Assembly (NCBI GenBank): GCA_001603805.1
Contig: LUZY01000013.1
Location: 186,001 to 250,000 of the forward strand
Direction: 5' to 3'
From: Deferribacterales bacterium Deferri_01
Lineage (GTDB): Bacteria > Chrysiogenota > Deferribacteres > Deferribacterales > Geovibrionaceae
DNA length: 64,000 bases
Shown piece by piece: positions 32,906 to 41,765 of the stretch. The notes under the pieces were generated by a model. It made no database searches. It had not been told where the DNA came from and saw nothing but the letters and a program-made list of their open reading frames with translations. How positions within the stretch are numbered: position 1 is the first letter of the stretch; every line of letters starts with the position of its first letter. Both the position numbers and the translations under genes were made by a program.

Positions 32906-34894
32906 ATGTGCTTATCGAATAACATTAAGAGGAAACTTCTCTCAATCGTAGCTTTGTTTTCTCTGTTATGCACGGCAGGATTTATACCCACTGCATATGC
33001 AGATGAAGACCTGTCACAAATGCAGACTGATAACGGTCAGGCTGCCCAGTTCATGCCTCTTCAAGAGGTGCTTAAAGATGTTGTCAGGACTAACCCGGAA
33101 ATTCTTGAAGCTTTAAAAAGATACCAGACGGTTAAATCCGAACTGGGTATGGCAAAAAGCGGTTATAAACCAAACATAAGCGCTGAGGCAAGTATTGGAC
33201 CCGAAGTTACCAAAGGCTATGATACGAACTATGAAAGCGAGGATCTTATAGCCAGAAGGGCAGGTATTTACGCCCGCCAGAACCTTTTCAACGGTATGCA
33301 CACATCAAACTATGTAAAAGAAACTGAAGCTCGTGTCAAGGCTGCGGCTTATGATGTTCTTAACACTGCAAACAGAGTGTTTCTTGATGCGGCAGAAGCT
33401 TATCTTGAGGTTTTGAAAACAGCAGAACTCGTTGAGCTTGCCAGACAAAATGTGCTTACACAGGCACAAATCCTTAATCAGATAAAAGAAAAAACCGATT
33501 CAGGATTTGGCAGAGTATCTGATCTCTCCAACTCTGAATCACGTTTTGCTCTTTCACGGAGCAATTTCATATCGCAGCAGCAGGATCTTAATCAGGCTAT
33601 TGTCAAGTTTCACAGACAGTTCGGACGTATATTAAGACCCGAAGTGTTTATAATCCCTGAACCTGCCGGTGAGCTTCCTGCCACTAAGGAAGAGGCTGTG
33701 GACATGGCAATGCATGTGCATCCTGCTCTTCGTGTTGCCAACTACAATATTGAAGTGCGGAAGTATACCCTCGCTAAAGAAAAATCAACTTACTATCCTT
33801 CACTTGATCTTGAACTTCAGGCTCAACACAATAATGATGTTGGCGGCGATGACGGCTGGACAAACAATGCTGGTGCATTCCTGAAACTCAGCTACACCTT
33901 TTATGATGGCGGAGTCAGAAAAGCACGTAAAATAGGCAACTATGAATCCATGCTGAAAGAGCATCAGAGAAGCTACATCGAACGCAGAAACGTTAACGAA
34001 ACTGTTGGGCTTGCATGGAACATTTTTGTTGCTGAACAAACAAAAAAAATGTTTCTCACTGAGCATGTTGACATGAGTGAAAGGACCCTTGTTGAGTTCA
34101 AGGAAGAATATCACCTCGGCAGAAGGACTCTGCTTGACCTTCTGGATATGGAAACAGAATACTTTACTGCTCAGAATTCATTTGTTCAGTCAAAATATTC
34201 ATTTCTTGCCGCATACTACAGGCTTGAACAGGCAACCGGAATGCTGCTCAGTGAGTTTGAAACAGGTCTCTTTGAAAAGGTTGAACTCCCTGAATATAAA
34301 GATGAATTCGACTACTCTCTTTATAAAAAACTCGGTGAGGACAGAGATGAAGACACTGTGAAGGACACAGCCGACCAGTGCGACAACTCACTCCTCGGAA
34401 CAGATACTATGCCTTGGGGATGCTTTGATAAAAAAGCTCTTGAAGTAGGCTACAATGGTCCTGAAAAGATTGAACCTTACATTCTTCCGAAAGAGGAAAG
34501 AATAACTGCTGAAGAACAGAAGGTTCTTGCTATTGATAACACCAAGAAGGAACAATCGTTTCATCTGGATATAATCAATTTCAACTTCGATTCAGCAGAG
34601 CTTACTCCCGAAGCCCATGAATATCTTAAAAGCATAGCCGGACAGCTTAAAGGGCTTGAAAACTACAAGCTTGATATAGTGGGACACACTGATACTTCAG
34701 GAACAAGAAGATACAACCAGAAACTCTCTGAAAAAAGAGCGGAAACAGTTGTTAACGAGCTTGCTTCCCTTGGTGTATCAAAAGATATTATGACTGCCTA
34801 CGGTAAAGGAAGCACTTCACCGATTTTCAGCAACCAGACACTTGAAGGCAGACAAAAGAACAGAAGAATAGAGTTTAAGATTATCAGGAACTAA
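32906..34894 (+). CDS. TolC/LapE-like outer-membrane channel fused to a TSP3-like linker and an OmpA domain
   Basis: Outer-membrane component of the type I secretion machine. A signal peptide ends ...IPTAYA (about residue 32). Residues about 50-460 are TolC-like: LQEVLKDVVRTNPEILEAL, ARRAGIYARQNLFNGM, LDAAEAYLEVLKTAELVELA and FKEEYHLGRRTLLDLLDMET. A short acidic segment DRDEDTVKDTADQCDNSLLG resembles a calcium-binding thrombospondin type 3 repeat. The last 110 residues are an OmpA peptidoglycan-binding domain (INFNFDSAELTPEAHEYL, VGHTDTSGTRRYNQKLSEKR, ending GRQKNRRIEFKI). In most Lap systems these are two proteins. ATG 32906 is chosen for the AGGAG site; the frame is open upstream to 32864. 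First gene of the Lap operon. Confidence 0.9.
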   Translation: MCLSNNIKRKLLSIVALFSLLCTAGFIPTAYADEDLSQMQTDNGQAAQFMPLQEVLKDVVRTNPEILEALKRYQTVKSELGMAKSGYKPNISAEASIGPEVTKGYDTNYESEDLIARRAGIYARQNLFNGMHTSNYVKETEARVKAAAYDVLNTANRVFLDAAEAYLEVLKTAELVELARQNVLTQAQILNQIKEKTDSGFGRVSDLSNSESRFALSRSNFISQQQDLNQAIVKFHRQFGRILRPEVFIIPEPAGELPATKEEAVDMAMHVHPALRVANYNIEVRKYTLAKEKSTYYPSLDLELQAQHNNDVGGDDGWTNNAGAFLKLSYTFYDGGVRKARKIGNYESMLKEHQRSYIERRNVNETVGLAWNIFVAEQTKKMFLTEHVDMSERTLVEFKEEYHLGRRTLLDLLDMETEYFTAQNSFVQSKYSFLAAYYRLEQATGMLLSEFETGLFEKVELPEYKDEFDYSLYKKLGEDRDEDTVKDTADQCDNSLLGTDTMPWGCFDKKALEVGYNGPEKIEPYILPKEERITAEEQKVLAIDNTKKEQSFHLDIINFNFDSAELTPEAHEYLKSIAGQLKGLENYKLDIVGHTDTSGTRRYNQKLSEKRAETVVNELASLGVSKDIMTAYGKGSTSPIFSNQTLEGRQKNRRIEFKIIRN

Positions 34895-34908
34895 TGCTAT
34901 ACTAAGTG

Positions 34909-35571
34909 ATGATAAGACTTAAACATTTAATGCTTATAACCTCCGCAGCAGTGATATTTTATGTCGCTGCTGCGGTTTCGTCTGATACTTTCTACGTGCC
35001 GGATGATGCTGTGAATGCCTTTAAAACCCGCTACGGCGGACAGGCAGAGAAAAGACTCACCGCACTGATAGAGCTTATGAATGAACTTGTGTCTGCAGAT
35101 GAGACAACAAAGATCACAGAGGTCAATAAATTTTTCAATCGGGTTGAATACCGTTCAGATGCGCAGGTGTGGGGTAAGAGCGATTATTGGGCAAGCAGGC
35201 TGGAGTTTTTAGGGAAAGGGATGGGTGACTGCGAAGACTATGCCGTTGCTAAATTTCTAACGCTTATTCAATTGGGCGTTCCGCAGGAAAAGCTGTTTCT
35301 CACATACGTCAAGGCTATAGGATATGCCGAGGTGGCTCATATGGTTGTTTCCTATTACCCGCAGAAAGGCGCTGTTCCGCTTATTCTGGATAACTATAAC
35401 AAACAGATTATGCAGGCTACGCAGAGAAATGATCTTGTGCCTGTTTACAGCTTCACTGCAAAGGATCTTTATATACAGAAACAGCAGGGACTTGGAAAAA
35501 GGGTGAATCCTTCTTCATCCAAAAATCTCCAGAAACTAAAAGAAATAGACCTTGAAATATATAAGAGGTAA
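34909..35571 (+). CDS. lapG: LapG-type periplasmic cysteine protease (BTLCP family)
   Basis: Calcium-dependent transglutaminase-like protease that cuts the N-terminal retention module of LapA-type adhesins. A signal peptide occupies about 1-25. The catalytic Cys108 is in GMGDCEDYA, with Asp107 and Glu109 at the positions known to bind calcium in LapG; His144 is in EVAHMVV and Asp161 in LILDNYN, completing the triad. The W-x-SRLEFLGKG lead-in is typical. 220 residues is normal. An in-frame GTG lies directly before the chosen ATG. Its predicted substrate site, TAAG, is in the adhesin encoded at 41766-50330. Confidence 0.92.
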   Translation: MIRLKHLMLITSAAVIFYVAAAVSSDTFYVPDDAVNAFKTRYGGQAEKRLTALIELMNELVSADETTKITEVNKFFNRVEYRSDAQVWGKSDYWASRLEFLGKGMGDCEDYAVAKFLTLIQLGVPQEKLFLTYVKAIGYAEVAHMVVSYYPQKGAVPLILDNYNKQIMQATQRNDLVPVYSFTAKDLYIQKQQGLGKRVNPSSSKNLQKLKEIDLEIYKR

Positions 35572-35576
35572 CTAAA

Positions 35577-37517
35577 ATGACCTTATTCCGACAGTTACAA
35601 ATTTTCGTGACAATAATGCTGCTGGCGGTTCTGGGTATTGTTCTGCAAATTAATTTCAGCGATACAAAAGAATACGTCCGCAGCCAGTTATATACAAATG
35701 CGAAAAACACCGCTAATTCCCTGTCTCTCTCTATGAGTCCATTTATGGATGATCTTTCCATAATGCAGACAATGATAAACGCTATGTTTGACGGCGGTTA
35801 TTTTGAAGAGATAACTCTTATAAGACAGGATGGAACAATTTCTTATTCCAAGAGTGAGAAAATAGAAGTGGAAGGAGTTCCTCAGGCATTTATTAATATG
35901 GTAAAACTTGAGGCACCTGTGGCGGAAGCGGCAGTTTCCGGCGGGTGGAATATATACGGAACACTGAAAGTTAAGGTTCATCTCGGGCATTCATACCTGC
36001 GTTTATGGGAGACATTTAAACAGCTCTGCATATGGTTTGTGGCTATCGGCGGATTGGCTTCTTTTGCCAGTTATTTCATTCTCAAGCTTATTCTGGCATC
36101 GCTTAATGCAATTAAGAACCAAGCGGAAGCCGTAGGGAACAATGAATTTATAATAAATAACCGTGTGCCCAGAACCCCGGAACTCAAACAGGTTGTTCTT
36201 TCTATGAACTCTATGGTTCAGAAGGTGCAAACCATTTACAACCGCGAGGTTGAGACTCTGAAAAAATATCAGGAGCTTCAGTTCAAAGATCCGCTGACAG
36301 GGCTTTACAACCGTAAATACTTCATAAAGCAGTTCGGCAACTTTATTTCTTCCAATGATGAGCGCTCCAAAGGGGAAATTATACTCTTTTCCTTTGAGGG
36401 ACTGGAAAAAGTTCAGCAGATATCTGGTTTTCAGGTTGTTCAGCAGCTTTATGATTTTGCTTCAGCAACAATGAAAGAGTGTACTGCAACCAAACTGTAT
36501 TCATTTATATCATGCCTGAATGCCAATGATTTTGTCATAGCACTGCCTTCTGCAGATTCTGATGAAAGCAATCTCTGCACTAAAATGATCTATTCCAAAA
36601 TTAAAGACTTTGTAGATGCAAATAGAGAATTCAGGGAGCATACAGAGTTTGCAGCAGGGATTGTATCTTATAATGAATCCGACACAATAAGCAGTGTATT
36701 GACAAAAGGCGACTATGCTCTTTCTGCTGCAAAAAATTCTGCCGAACCTCATTTTGAACATTTCAGGGATGATGGAAACGCCCTGATTCTGGGTAAGCTT
36801 GAGTGGAAAAAAATGATTGAATCCGCCCTCAGTGACCAGAGGTTTATGCTTACATCACAGCCAGTTGTTTCCGATACGGGAGAACTGCATCAGGAGATCT
36901 TCATTAATATGGTAGATCTTCAGGGGCAGATCCAGCGTGCAGGATACTTTATGCCGATGGTTATTAAGCTGTCACTTGCTAATGAAGTTGATCAGTATGT
37001 GCTGCGCCACGCCACGGACTTTCTTGATAAAAATCAGGATATTACCCTTGCTGTCAATGTTTCCAATGACTTTCTCAAAGACAGGGAGTCGTTTACATGG
37101 TTCAGAAAATTTCTTGCTACAGTCAAACACCTCAGCAAAAGACTTGTTTTTGAAATTCCCGATGAAGCTATTGGCAAGAGTTTTGACATTTGTCTGGATT
37201 TTTCTGGTTTGATTAAAGGAACCGGCTTCAAGTTCGGTATAGACAGGTTCGTGATGAATGAGACCTCTGTTAAATACCTGCATCTGCTTAAACCTGACTA
37301 TATAAAAATAGAGCAGGACTATCTGCTTGATATTGAAAACAGAGGTGAAGCAGAGGTGGCTCTTAACGCCTTCCTGACTATTACAGAAAGCCTTGGAATA
37401 AAGCTTATAGCTACCAAAATAGAGAATGAGGAACAAAAAGCAGTGCTTGAAGCAAGACAGATAAAATATTTTCAGGGCAGGGGAATCGCTGATATTACTC
37501 CTTTAGGTGATAAATAA
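35577..37517 (+). CDS. lapD: LapD-type c-di-GMP receptor (inactive GGDEF and EAL domains)
   Basis: Inner-membrane receptor that holds LapG in the periplasm when c-di-GMP is bound. Membrane helices at about 8-28 and 150-172 flank a periplasmic domain with Trp124 in SGGWNIYG, the counterpart of the Trp (125 in Pseudomonas fluorescens) that inserts into LapG. A HAMP segment follows. The GGDEF domain (DPLTGLYNRKYF onward) has NANDF instead of GGDEF, and the EAL domain has EIF instead of EAL with DRF where DDFG is expected, so neither should be enzymatic. 646 residues is normal. A good ribosome-binding site (aagaggt) precedes the ATG. Confidence 0.92.
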   Translation: MTLFRQLQIFVTIMLLAVLGIVLQINFSDTKEYVRSQLYTNAKNTANSLSLSMSPFMDDLSIMQTMINAMFDGGYFEEITLIRQDGTISYSKSEKIEVEGVPQAFINMVKLEAPVAEAAVSGGWNIYGTLKVKVHLGHSYLRLWETFKQLCIWFVAIGGLASFASYFILKLILASLNAIKNQAEAVGNNEFIINNRVPRTPELKQVVLSMNSMVQKVQTIYNREVETLKKYQELQFKDPLTGLYNRKYFIKQFGNFISSNDERSKGEIILFSFEGLEKVQQISGFQVVQQLYDFASATMKECTATKLYSFISCLNANDFVIALPSADSDESNLCTKMIYSKIKDFVDANREFREHTEFAAGIVSYNESDTISSVLTKGDYALSAAKNSAEPHFEHFRDDGNALILGKLEWKKMIESALSDQRFMLTSQPVVSDTGELHQEIFINMVDLQGQIQRAGYFMPMVIKLSLANEVDQYVLRHATDFLDKNQDITLAVNVSNDFLKDRESFTWFRKFLATVKHLSKRLVFEIPDEAIGKSFDICLDFSGLIKGTGFKFGIDRFVMNETSVKYLHLLKPDYIKIEQDYLLDIENRGEAEVALNAFLTITESLGIKLIATKIENEEQKAVLEARQIKYFQGRGIADITPLGDK

Positions 37518-39664
37518 TGAGTAAAAAAATATCATCTGATTCATTGATGAACTGCTTGGTTTTATTAACCAAGCTGAATGACAGACCAGCCACGATGGAA
37601 GCACTGGCCTACGGTCTGCCCTTTGATCCTAAAAAGGAGAAGCAATCGCTTTTTGATGTTGAAAAATCAAAAGCAAACTTTTCACGGGCGGCTGCGAATG
37701 CAGGGTTTAAATCCACTCTTGTTAAAAGGAAAATAGAGGATTTCCCCGTAGTTGTTCTTCCGGCAATCCTTCTTCTCTCTAACGGAAACGCCTGTGTACT
37801 GACAGCAATAGACCATGCAAAAAGAAAAGCTGAGATTGTAATTCCTGATATTGATGAAACTCCGATGGAAACAGATCTGGACAAGCTTAATGAGGAATAC
37901 CTCGGTTTCGCTTTTCTCCTTAAAAGAGTTTATGAGGGCTACAGACCGGAAGATACTGTTTCAACAGAAGGCGACCGTGAAAACTGGTTTTTCGGCACTC
38001 TGCTGAAGTTTAAGAGTATTTACGGCAACGTTCTGCTTGCTACGTTTCTTATAAATATATTCGTAATAGCCGGTCCTATGTTTACCATGAATGTGTATGA
38101 CAGGATTATCCCTCATAACGCAGTCGATACTCTCTGGGTGCTTGCTATAGGAATTTCCACGGTTTATACCTTCGACCTTATTCTTAAATACCTTCGTACT
38201 CAGTTTCTTGAGGTAGCTGCAAAAAAAAGTGATGTAATTCTTTCATCCATTCTTTTTGAGCAGTCCCTGAATCTGAAGATGAAAAATAAACCACGCACAG
38301 TGGGTTCTTTTGCCAATAATCTCAGGGAGTTTGACGGAATAAGAGGCTTTTTTACATCAGGTGCCGTAACAGCATTTATCGAGCTTCCTTTTGTCGTGAT
38401 TTTTCTTTTGGTTATCTATTATATAAGCAAACTCCTTGTGCTTGTTCCCCTCGCTACTATCCTTCTTATCCTTATTTACAGCGTAATTATGCGTAAACCG
38501 ATTAAAAGGCTGGCAGACAGTACACACGAGGCATCTGCACGAAAAAGCGGAATACTGGTTGAGGCTCTTTCCAACCTTGAGACAATAAAGGCTTTCAACG
38601 CTAACAGCTCTGTTCAGTGGCACTGGGAGGAAAGCACCGGAGATATCGCTTCAAAAGGGCTTAAATCGAGGATTTTATCCAGCTCTCTCAGCACGGTTGC
38701 AGCGTTTCTTACTCAATTAAGCAGCGTTGCCGTGGTAATTGCAGGTGTTTATCTGATCAAGGAGGGTGAGCTGACCATGGGCGGACTTATCGCAACGGTT
38801 ATACTGTCTTCCAGAAGCATAGCTCCGATGTCTCAATTCGCATCTCTGCTTACAGGATACGAACAGATGAAGACGGGGCTTGCCTCTCTCAACGATCTGA
38901 TGAAGAAAGAAATAGAACGCCCGGACCGCAGGCTTTTCCTCCGCCGTCCGATTTTTAAAGGGGCTATCGAGTTTAAAAACGTGACCTTTAAATATCCGGA
39001 CGAAACCAAAAATGCCCTCTCCAACGTCAGCTTTAAAATCAACCCGAAAGAACGGGTGGGAATCATAGGACAGGTCGGTTCCGGTAAATCAACTCTGGCA
39101 AAGATGCTCATGGGGTTTTATGAACCGGAAGAAGGAAGCATTTTTGTGGATGGCATAGACATACAGCAGATAGATCCGGCGGATTTACGGCATAATTTCA
39201 GCTATGTTCCGCAGGATGTATCACTGCTTTCCGGAACAGTTCGTGACAATGTGACCTTTAAAGCTCCCCATGCGGATGATACCGAAATAATCAGAGCTGC
39301 GCAGGTGGGCTGTGTGACAGCTTTTACAGACAGACACCCCATGGGGCTTGATGTAAATGTGGGGGAAAGAGGAGGCAACCTTTCCGGCGGTCAGAGGCAG
39401 TCTGTTGCAGTGGCTCGTGCATTTCTGGTGGACAGCCCCATAGTCCTTATGGATGAACCCACTAACTCCATGGACTACGCCACAGAGATGAAGGTAATAG
39501 CCAATCTGAAAGAGAGTACAAAAGATAAAACCACTATAGTGATCACTCATAAACCGAGTATCCTTGAAATAGTTGACCGTATTATTGTTTTCGATAATGG
39601 AACCATAGCTCTGGACGGCAAAAAAGAGGATGTTCTGGCAAAGCTCGGAGGTAACCGTAAATGA
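37517..39664 (+). CDS. lapB: LapB-type type I secretion ATPase/permease
   Basis: Inner-membrane ABC exporter driving adhesin secretion. Residues 1-140 form a C39-peptidase-like domain lacking the catalytic Cys motif (starting MNCLVLLTKLNDRPATMEAL), as in RTX-type exporters. Six membrane helices follow (about 165-450, with FTMNVYDRIIPHNAVDTLWV), then the nucleotide-binding domain: Walker A GQVGSGKST near 517-525, Q-loop VPQDVSLLSGTVRDN, signature LSGGQRQSVAVARAF and Walker B IVLMDEPTNSMD. 715 residues is typical. Start overlaps the lapD stop by 1 base. Confidence 0.94.
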   Translation: MSKKISSDSLMNCLVLLTKLNDRPATMEALAYGLPFDPKKEKQSLFDVEKSKANFSRAAANAGFKSTLVKRKIEDFPVVVLPAILLLSNGNACVLTAIDHAKRKAEIVIPDIDETPMETDLDKLNEEYLGFAFLLKRVYEGYRPEDTVSTEGDRENWFFGTLLKFKSIYGNVLLATFLINIFVIAGPMFTMNVYDRIIPHNAVDTLWVLAIGISTVYTFDLILKYLRTQFLEVAAKKSDVILSSILFEQSLNLKMKNKPRTVGSFANNLREFDGIRGFFTSGAVTAFIELPFVVIFLLVIYYISKLLVLVPLATILLILIYSVIMRKPIKRLADSTHEASARKSGILVEALSNLETIKAFNANSSVQWHWEESTGDIASKGLKSRILSSSLSTVAAFLTQLSSVAVVIAGVYLIKEGELTMGGLIATVILSSRSIAPMSQFASLLTGYEQMKTGLASLNDLMKKEIERPDRRLFLRRPIFKGAIEFKNVTFKYPDETKNALSNVSFKINPKERVGIIGQVGSGKSTLAKMLMGFYEPEEGSIFVDGIDIQQIDPADLRHNFSYVPQDVSLLSGTVRDNVTFKAPHADDTEIIRAAQVGCVTAFTDRHPMGLDVNVGERGGNLSGGQRQSVAVARAFLVDSPIVLMDEPTNSMDYATEMKVIANLKESTKDKTTIVITHKPSILEIVDRIIVFDNGTIALDGKKEDVLAKLGGNRK

Positions 39665-41028
39665 TAAACGGAAAAAACTCTTCGGGTTATAAAAACGGAA
39701 ACGGAAAAAAATATGTTCAGGAAAGTGACATTGAATTCATGAACAGCCTTAACGCCGCCGTTCTTCAGAAAAGCCCTGTGAAAATGTCACTGATACTTTA
39801 TGTAATAACTGCTCTTATAATTGTGCTGTTCACATGGGCTTATTTTACTGAACTTGATGAACTCACAAGAGGCATAGGCAAAGTTATTCCATCCAGACAG
39901 GTTCAGGTGGTTCAGAACCTTGAAGGCGGTATAGTTAAGGAGCTTCTGGTAAAAGAAGGGCAGTTTGTCAAATCGGGGCAGGTACTTGTGATTATTGATG
40001 ACACAGGTGCAGGCAGTTCATATCAGGAAGGCAGAGCAAAACTTGGCGAACTGAAGGCGAGGGCGGTAAGGCTTCGTGCTGAAGCCGGCATAGCTCCGTT
40101 TATTATAGATGATGACGCAAAAAATAATTATCCCATGCTGATTATGGAAGAACAAAGGCTTTATGAAACTAATGCCGCACGCAGAAATAATGAAAAAGAA
40201 GTTTTTGTTCAGAGATTTAAGCAGAGGCAGGTTGAACTTGCCAATGCTCGTCTCCGGCTTAAAAACCTTCATACCAGCAGAGGAATGATTCACAGGGAAA
40301 TCGAGCTTATGGAGCCGCTTTATAAAAAGGGGCTGGTATCCGAGCTTGAGTTTATTCAGCTTAAACAGAAGGAGCTTGATAACCGCAAAGAGATTGATGA
40401 AACAGTGAAAAATATTGAATCTCTGGAATATCAGGTTGTGGAAGCAAGAAACGCTATAGAAGAGATCGAAGGAAGACAGAAAAGTGAGGCTCAGACAGAG
40501 CTGAATAAGGTAATAGCAGAGATAGAACAGATCTCCAACTCACAGGTTGCCATCGAAGACAGAGTAAGGCGAACAATGGTTCGCTCACCTGTTGACGGAA
40601 CAGTTAAGCAGCTTTTCATCAACACTGTCGGCGGTGTGGCAAAACCGGGAATGGATATAATTGAAATTGTTCCCAATGATGACAGGCTGCTCATAGAAGC
40701 CAAAATTAAGCCATCGGACATAGCGTTTATATACCCCGGACAGAATGCAGTGGTTAAGCTTACAGCCTATGATTTTGCCATTTACGGCGGTCTCAAAGGC
40801 AAGGTTATCCATGTGAGTGCAGACACTATAACAGATGAAAAAGATGAGGAATACTACCTTGTCCGCATCGAAACAGACAAAAACTACCTGGGCACAGAAG
40901 ATAACAAAAAGGACATTATGGTCGGCATGACAGTGCAGGCGGATATTATTACGGGCAAAAAGACAATTCTTCAGTACATCATGAAGCCGATTTTAAGAGC
41001 GAAGTATAACGCATTAAGGGAAAGATGA
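39661..41028 (+). CDS. lapC: LapC-type HlyD membrane-fusion protein
   Basis: Periplasmic adaptor linking the ABC exporter to the TolC-like channel. A single membrane helix at about 40-62 is followed by a lipoyl/biotinyl-like half-motif (RQVQVVQNLEGGIVKELLVK, then EGQFVKSGQVLVIIDDTG), a long coiled coil (about 130-330) and a beta-barrel part (VRSPVDGTVKQLFINTVGGV and GLKGKVIHVSADTITDEKDE). 455 residues is usual for the family. It overlaps lapB by 4 bases and the LuxR gene by 4 bases. Confidence 0.93.
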   Translation: MINGKNSSGYKNGNGKKYVQESDIEFMNSLNAAVLQKSPVKMSLILYVITALIIVLFTWAYFTELDELTRGIGKVIPSRQVQVVQNLEGGIVKELLVKEGQFVKSGQVLVIIDDTGAGSSYQEGRAKLGELKARAVRLRAEAGIAPFIIDDDAKNNYPMLIMEEQRLYETNAARRNNEKEVFVQRFKQRQVELANARLRLKNLHTSRGMIHREIELMEPLYKKGLVSELEFIQLKQKELDNRKEIDETVKNIESLEYQVVEARNAIEEIEGRQKSEAQTELNKVIAEIEQISNSQVAIEDRVRRTMVRSPVDGTVKQLFINTVGGVAKPGMDIIEIVPNDDRLLIEAKIKPSDIAFIYPGQNAVVKLTAYDFAIYGGLKGKVIHVSADTITDEKDEEYYLVRIETDKNYLGTEDNKKDIMVGMTVQADIITGKKTILQYIMKPILRAKYNALRER

Positions 41029-41618
41029 TGAAAATAACTGTTGTAACTGACGATACCCGCTTTTTTAAATATGTCGAGTCAGCCGTAAGACTTAACGGCT
41101 GCAATTTCGCAAGATATGAACGTGATAAGGCGGAAGATTCCGTAAAAGATGCGGATTTGGTTGTGGTGGATTTACTCGCTTCGGACAGACAGATTCATGC
41201 AGGCGGATGCCCTGTTGCTGTTTTCTCCGCTGTACCGTCTTACGGTGAAGCTCTGCGCTTTCTCCAGAAGGGCGTTAAGGGGTACGGAAACCGTTTGATG
41301 AACCCTGAAAACATGAACCAGCTTGTTCACACTGTTTTATCAGGGCAGGTATGGCTTCCTCCTGCGATATTGAACAGGCTCATAGCATCTGTGCCTCAAA
41401 ACGGCACATCAAAGCTTGAGGCTGGCTTTTTTGAGGATTTGAGCGAAAGGGAACAGCAGGTAGCAGAGCTTGTAGGGCGGGGAATGAGCAATAAAGAGAT
41501 TGCCGAATTAATGAATATCACCGTTCGCACGGTAAAGGCGCACTTGTCGTCTGTTTTTGTGAAGACAGGCTGCCGTGACAGGCTGGAGGTTGCTCTCAAG
41601 CTGAAAGGTAATCTCTGA
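41025..41618 (+). CDS. LuxR/NarL-type response regulator at the end of the Lap operon
   Basis: Transcription factor of 197 residues. Residues 1-115 are a receiver-like domain: acidic pair DD at 9-10, candidate phosphorylated Asp49 (VVVDL), Ser68, but Arg90 (GYGNR) at the position of the conserved Lys. Residues about 139-190 are a LuxR helix-turn-helix (LSEREQQVAELVGRGMSNKE then VRTVKAHLSSVFVKTGCRD). No histidine kinase is adjacent. Co-transcription with the secretion genes, and a shared palindrome before this operon and the adhesin, make it the obvious candidate for the regulator of both. A second ATG at 41028 is also possible. Confidence 0.88.
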   Translation: MMKITVVTDDTRFFKYVESAVRLNGCNFARYERDKAEDSVKDADLVVVDLLASDRQIHAGGCPVAVFSAVPSYGEALRFLQKGVKGYGNRLMNPENMNQLVHTVLSGQVWLPPAILNRLIASVPQNGTSKLEAGFFEDLSEREQQVAELVGRGMSNKEIAELMNITVRTVKAHLSSVFVKTGCRDRLEVALKLKGNL

Positions 41619-41653
41619 ATTTCATAATACGTGACAGAGTATTTTTAATAATA

Positions 41654-41697
41654 AAAGAATCCCCCGTAAGCTTTACAGCCTGCGGGGGATTTCTTTT
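41654..41697. terminator. Bidirectional terminator between the Lap operon and the adhesin gene
   Basis: Stem ATCCCCCG (41659-41666) / CGGGGGAT (41683-41690) with a 16-base loop, T-rich on both outer sides. A second, imperfect hairpin (CTGCG...CGCAG, about 41712-41735) lies between it and the adhesin stop. Confidence 0.8.
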
Positions 41698-41765
41698 GGC
41701 TATTGCAAACACTGCGCCGGACTCGCCGGACGCAGCATTCTAAGTATTGATTTTAAGTTATCGGC

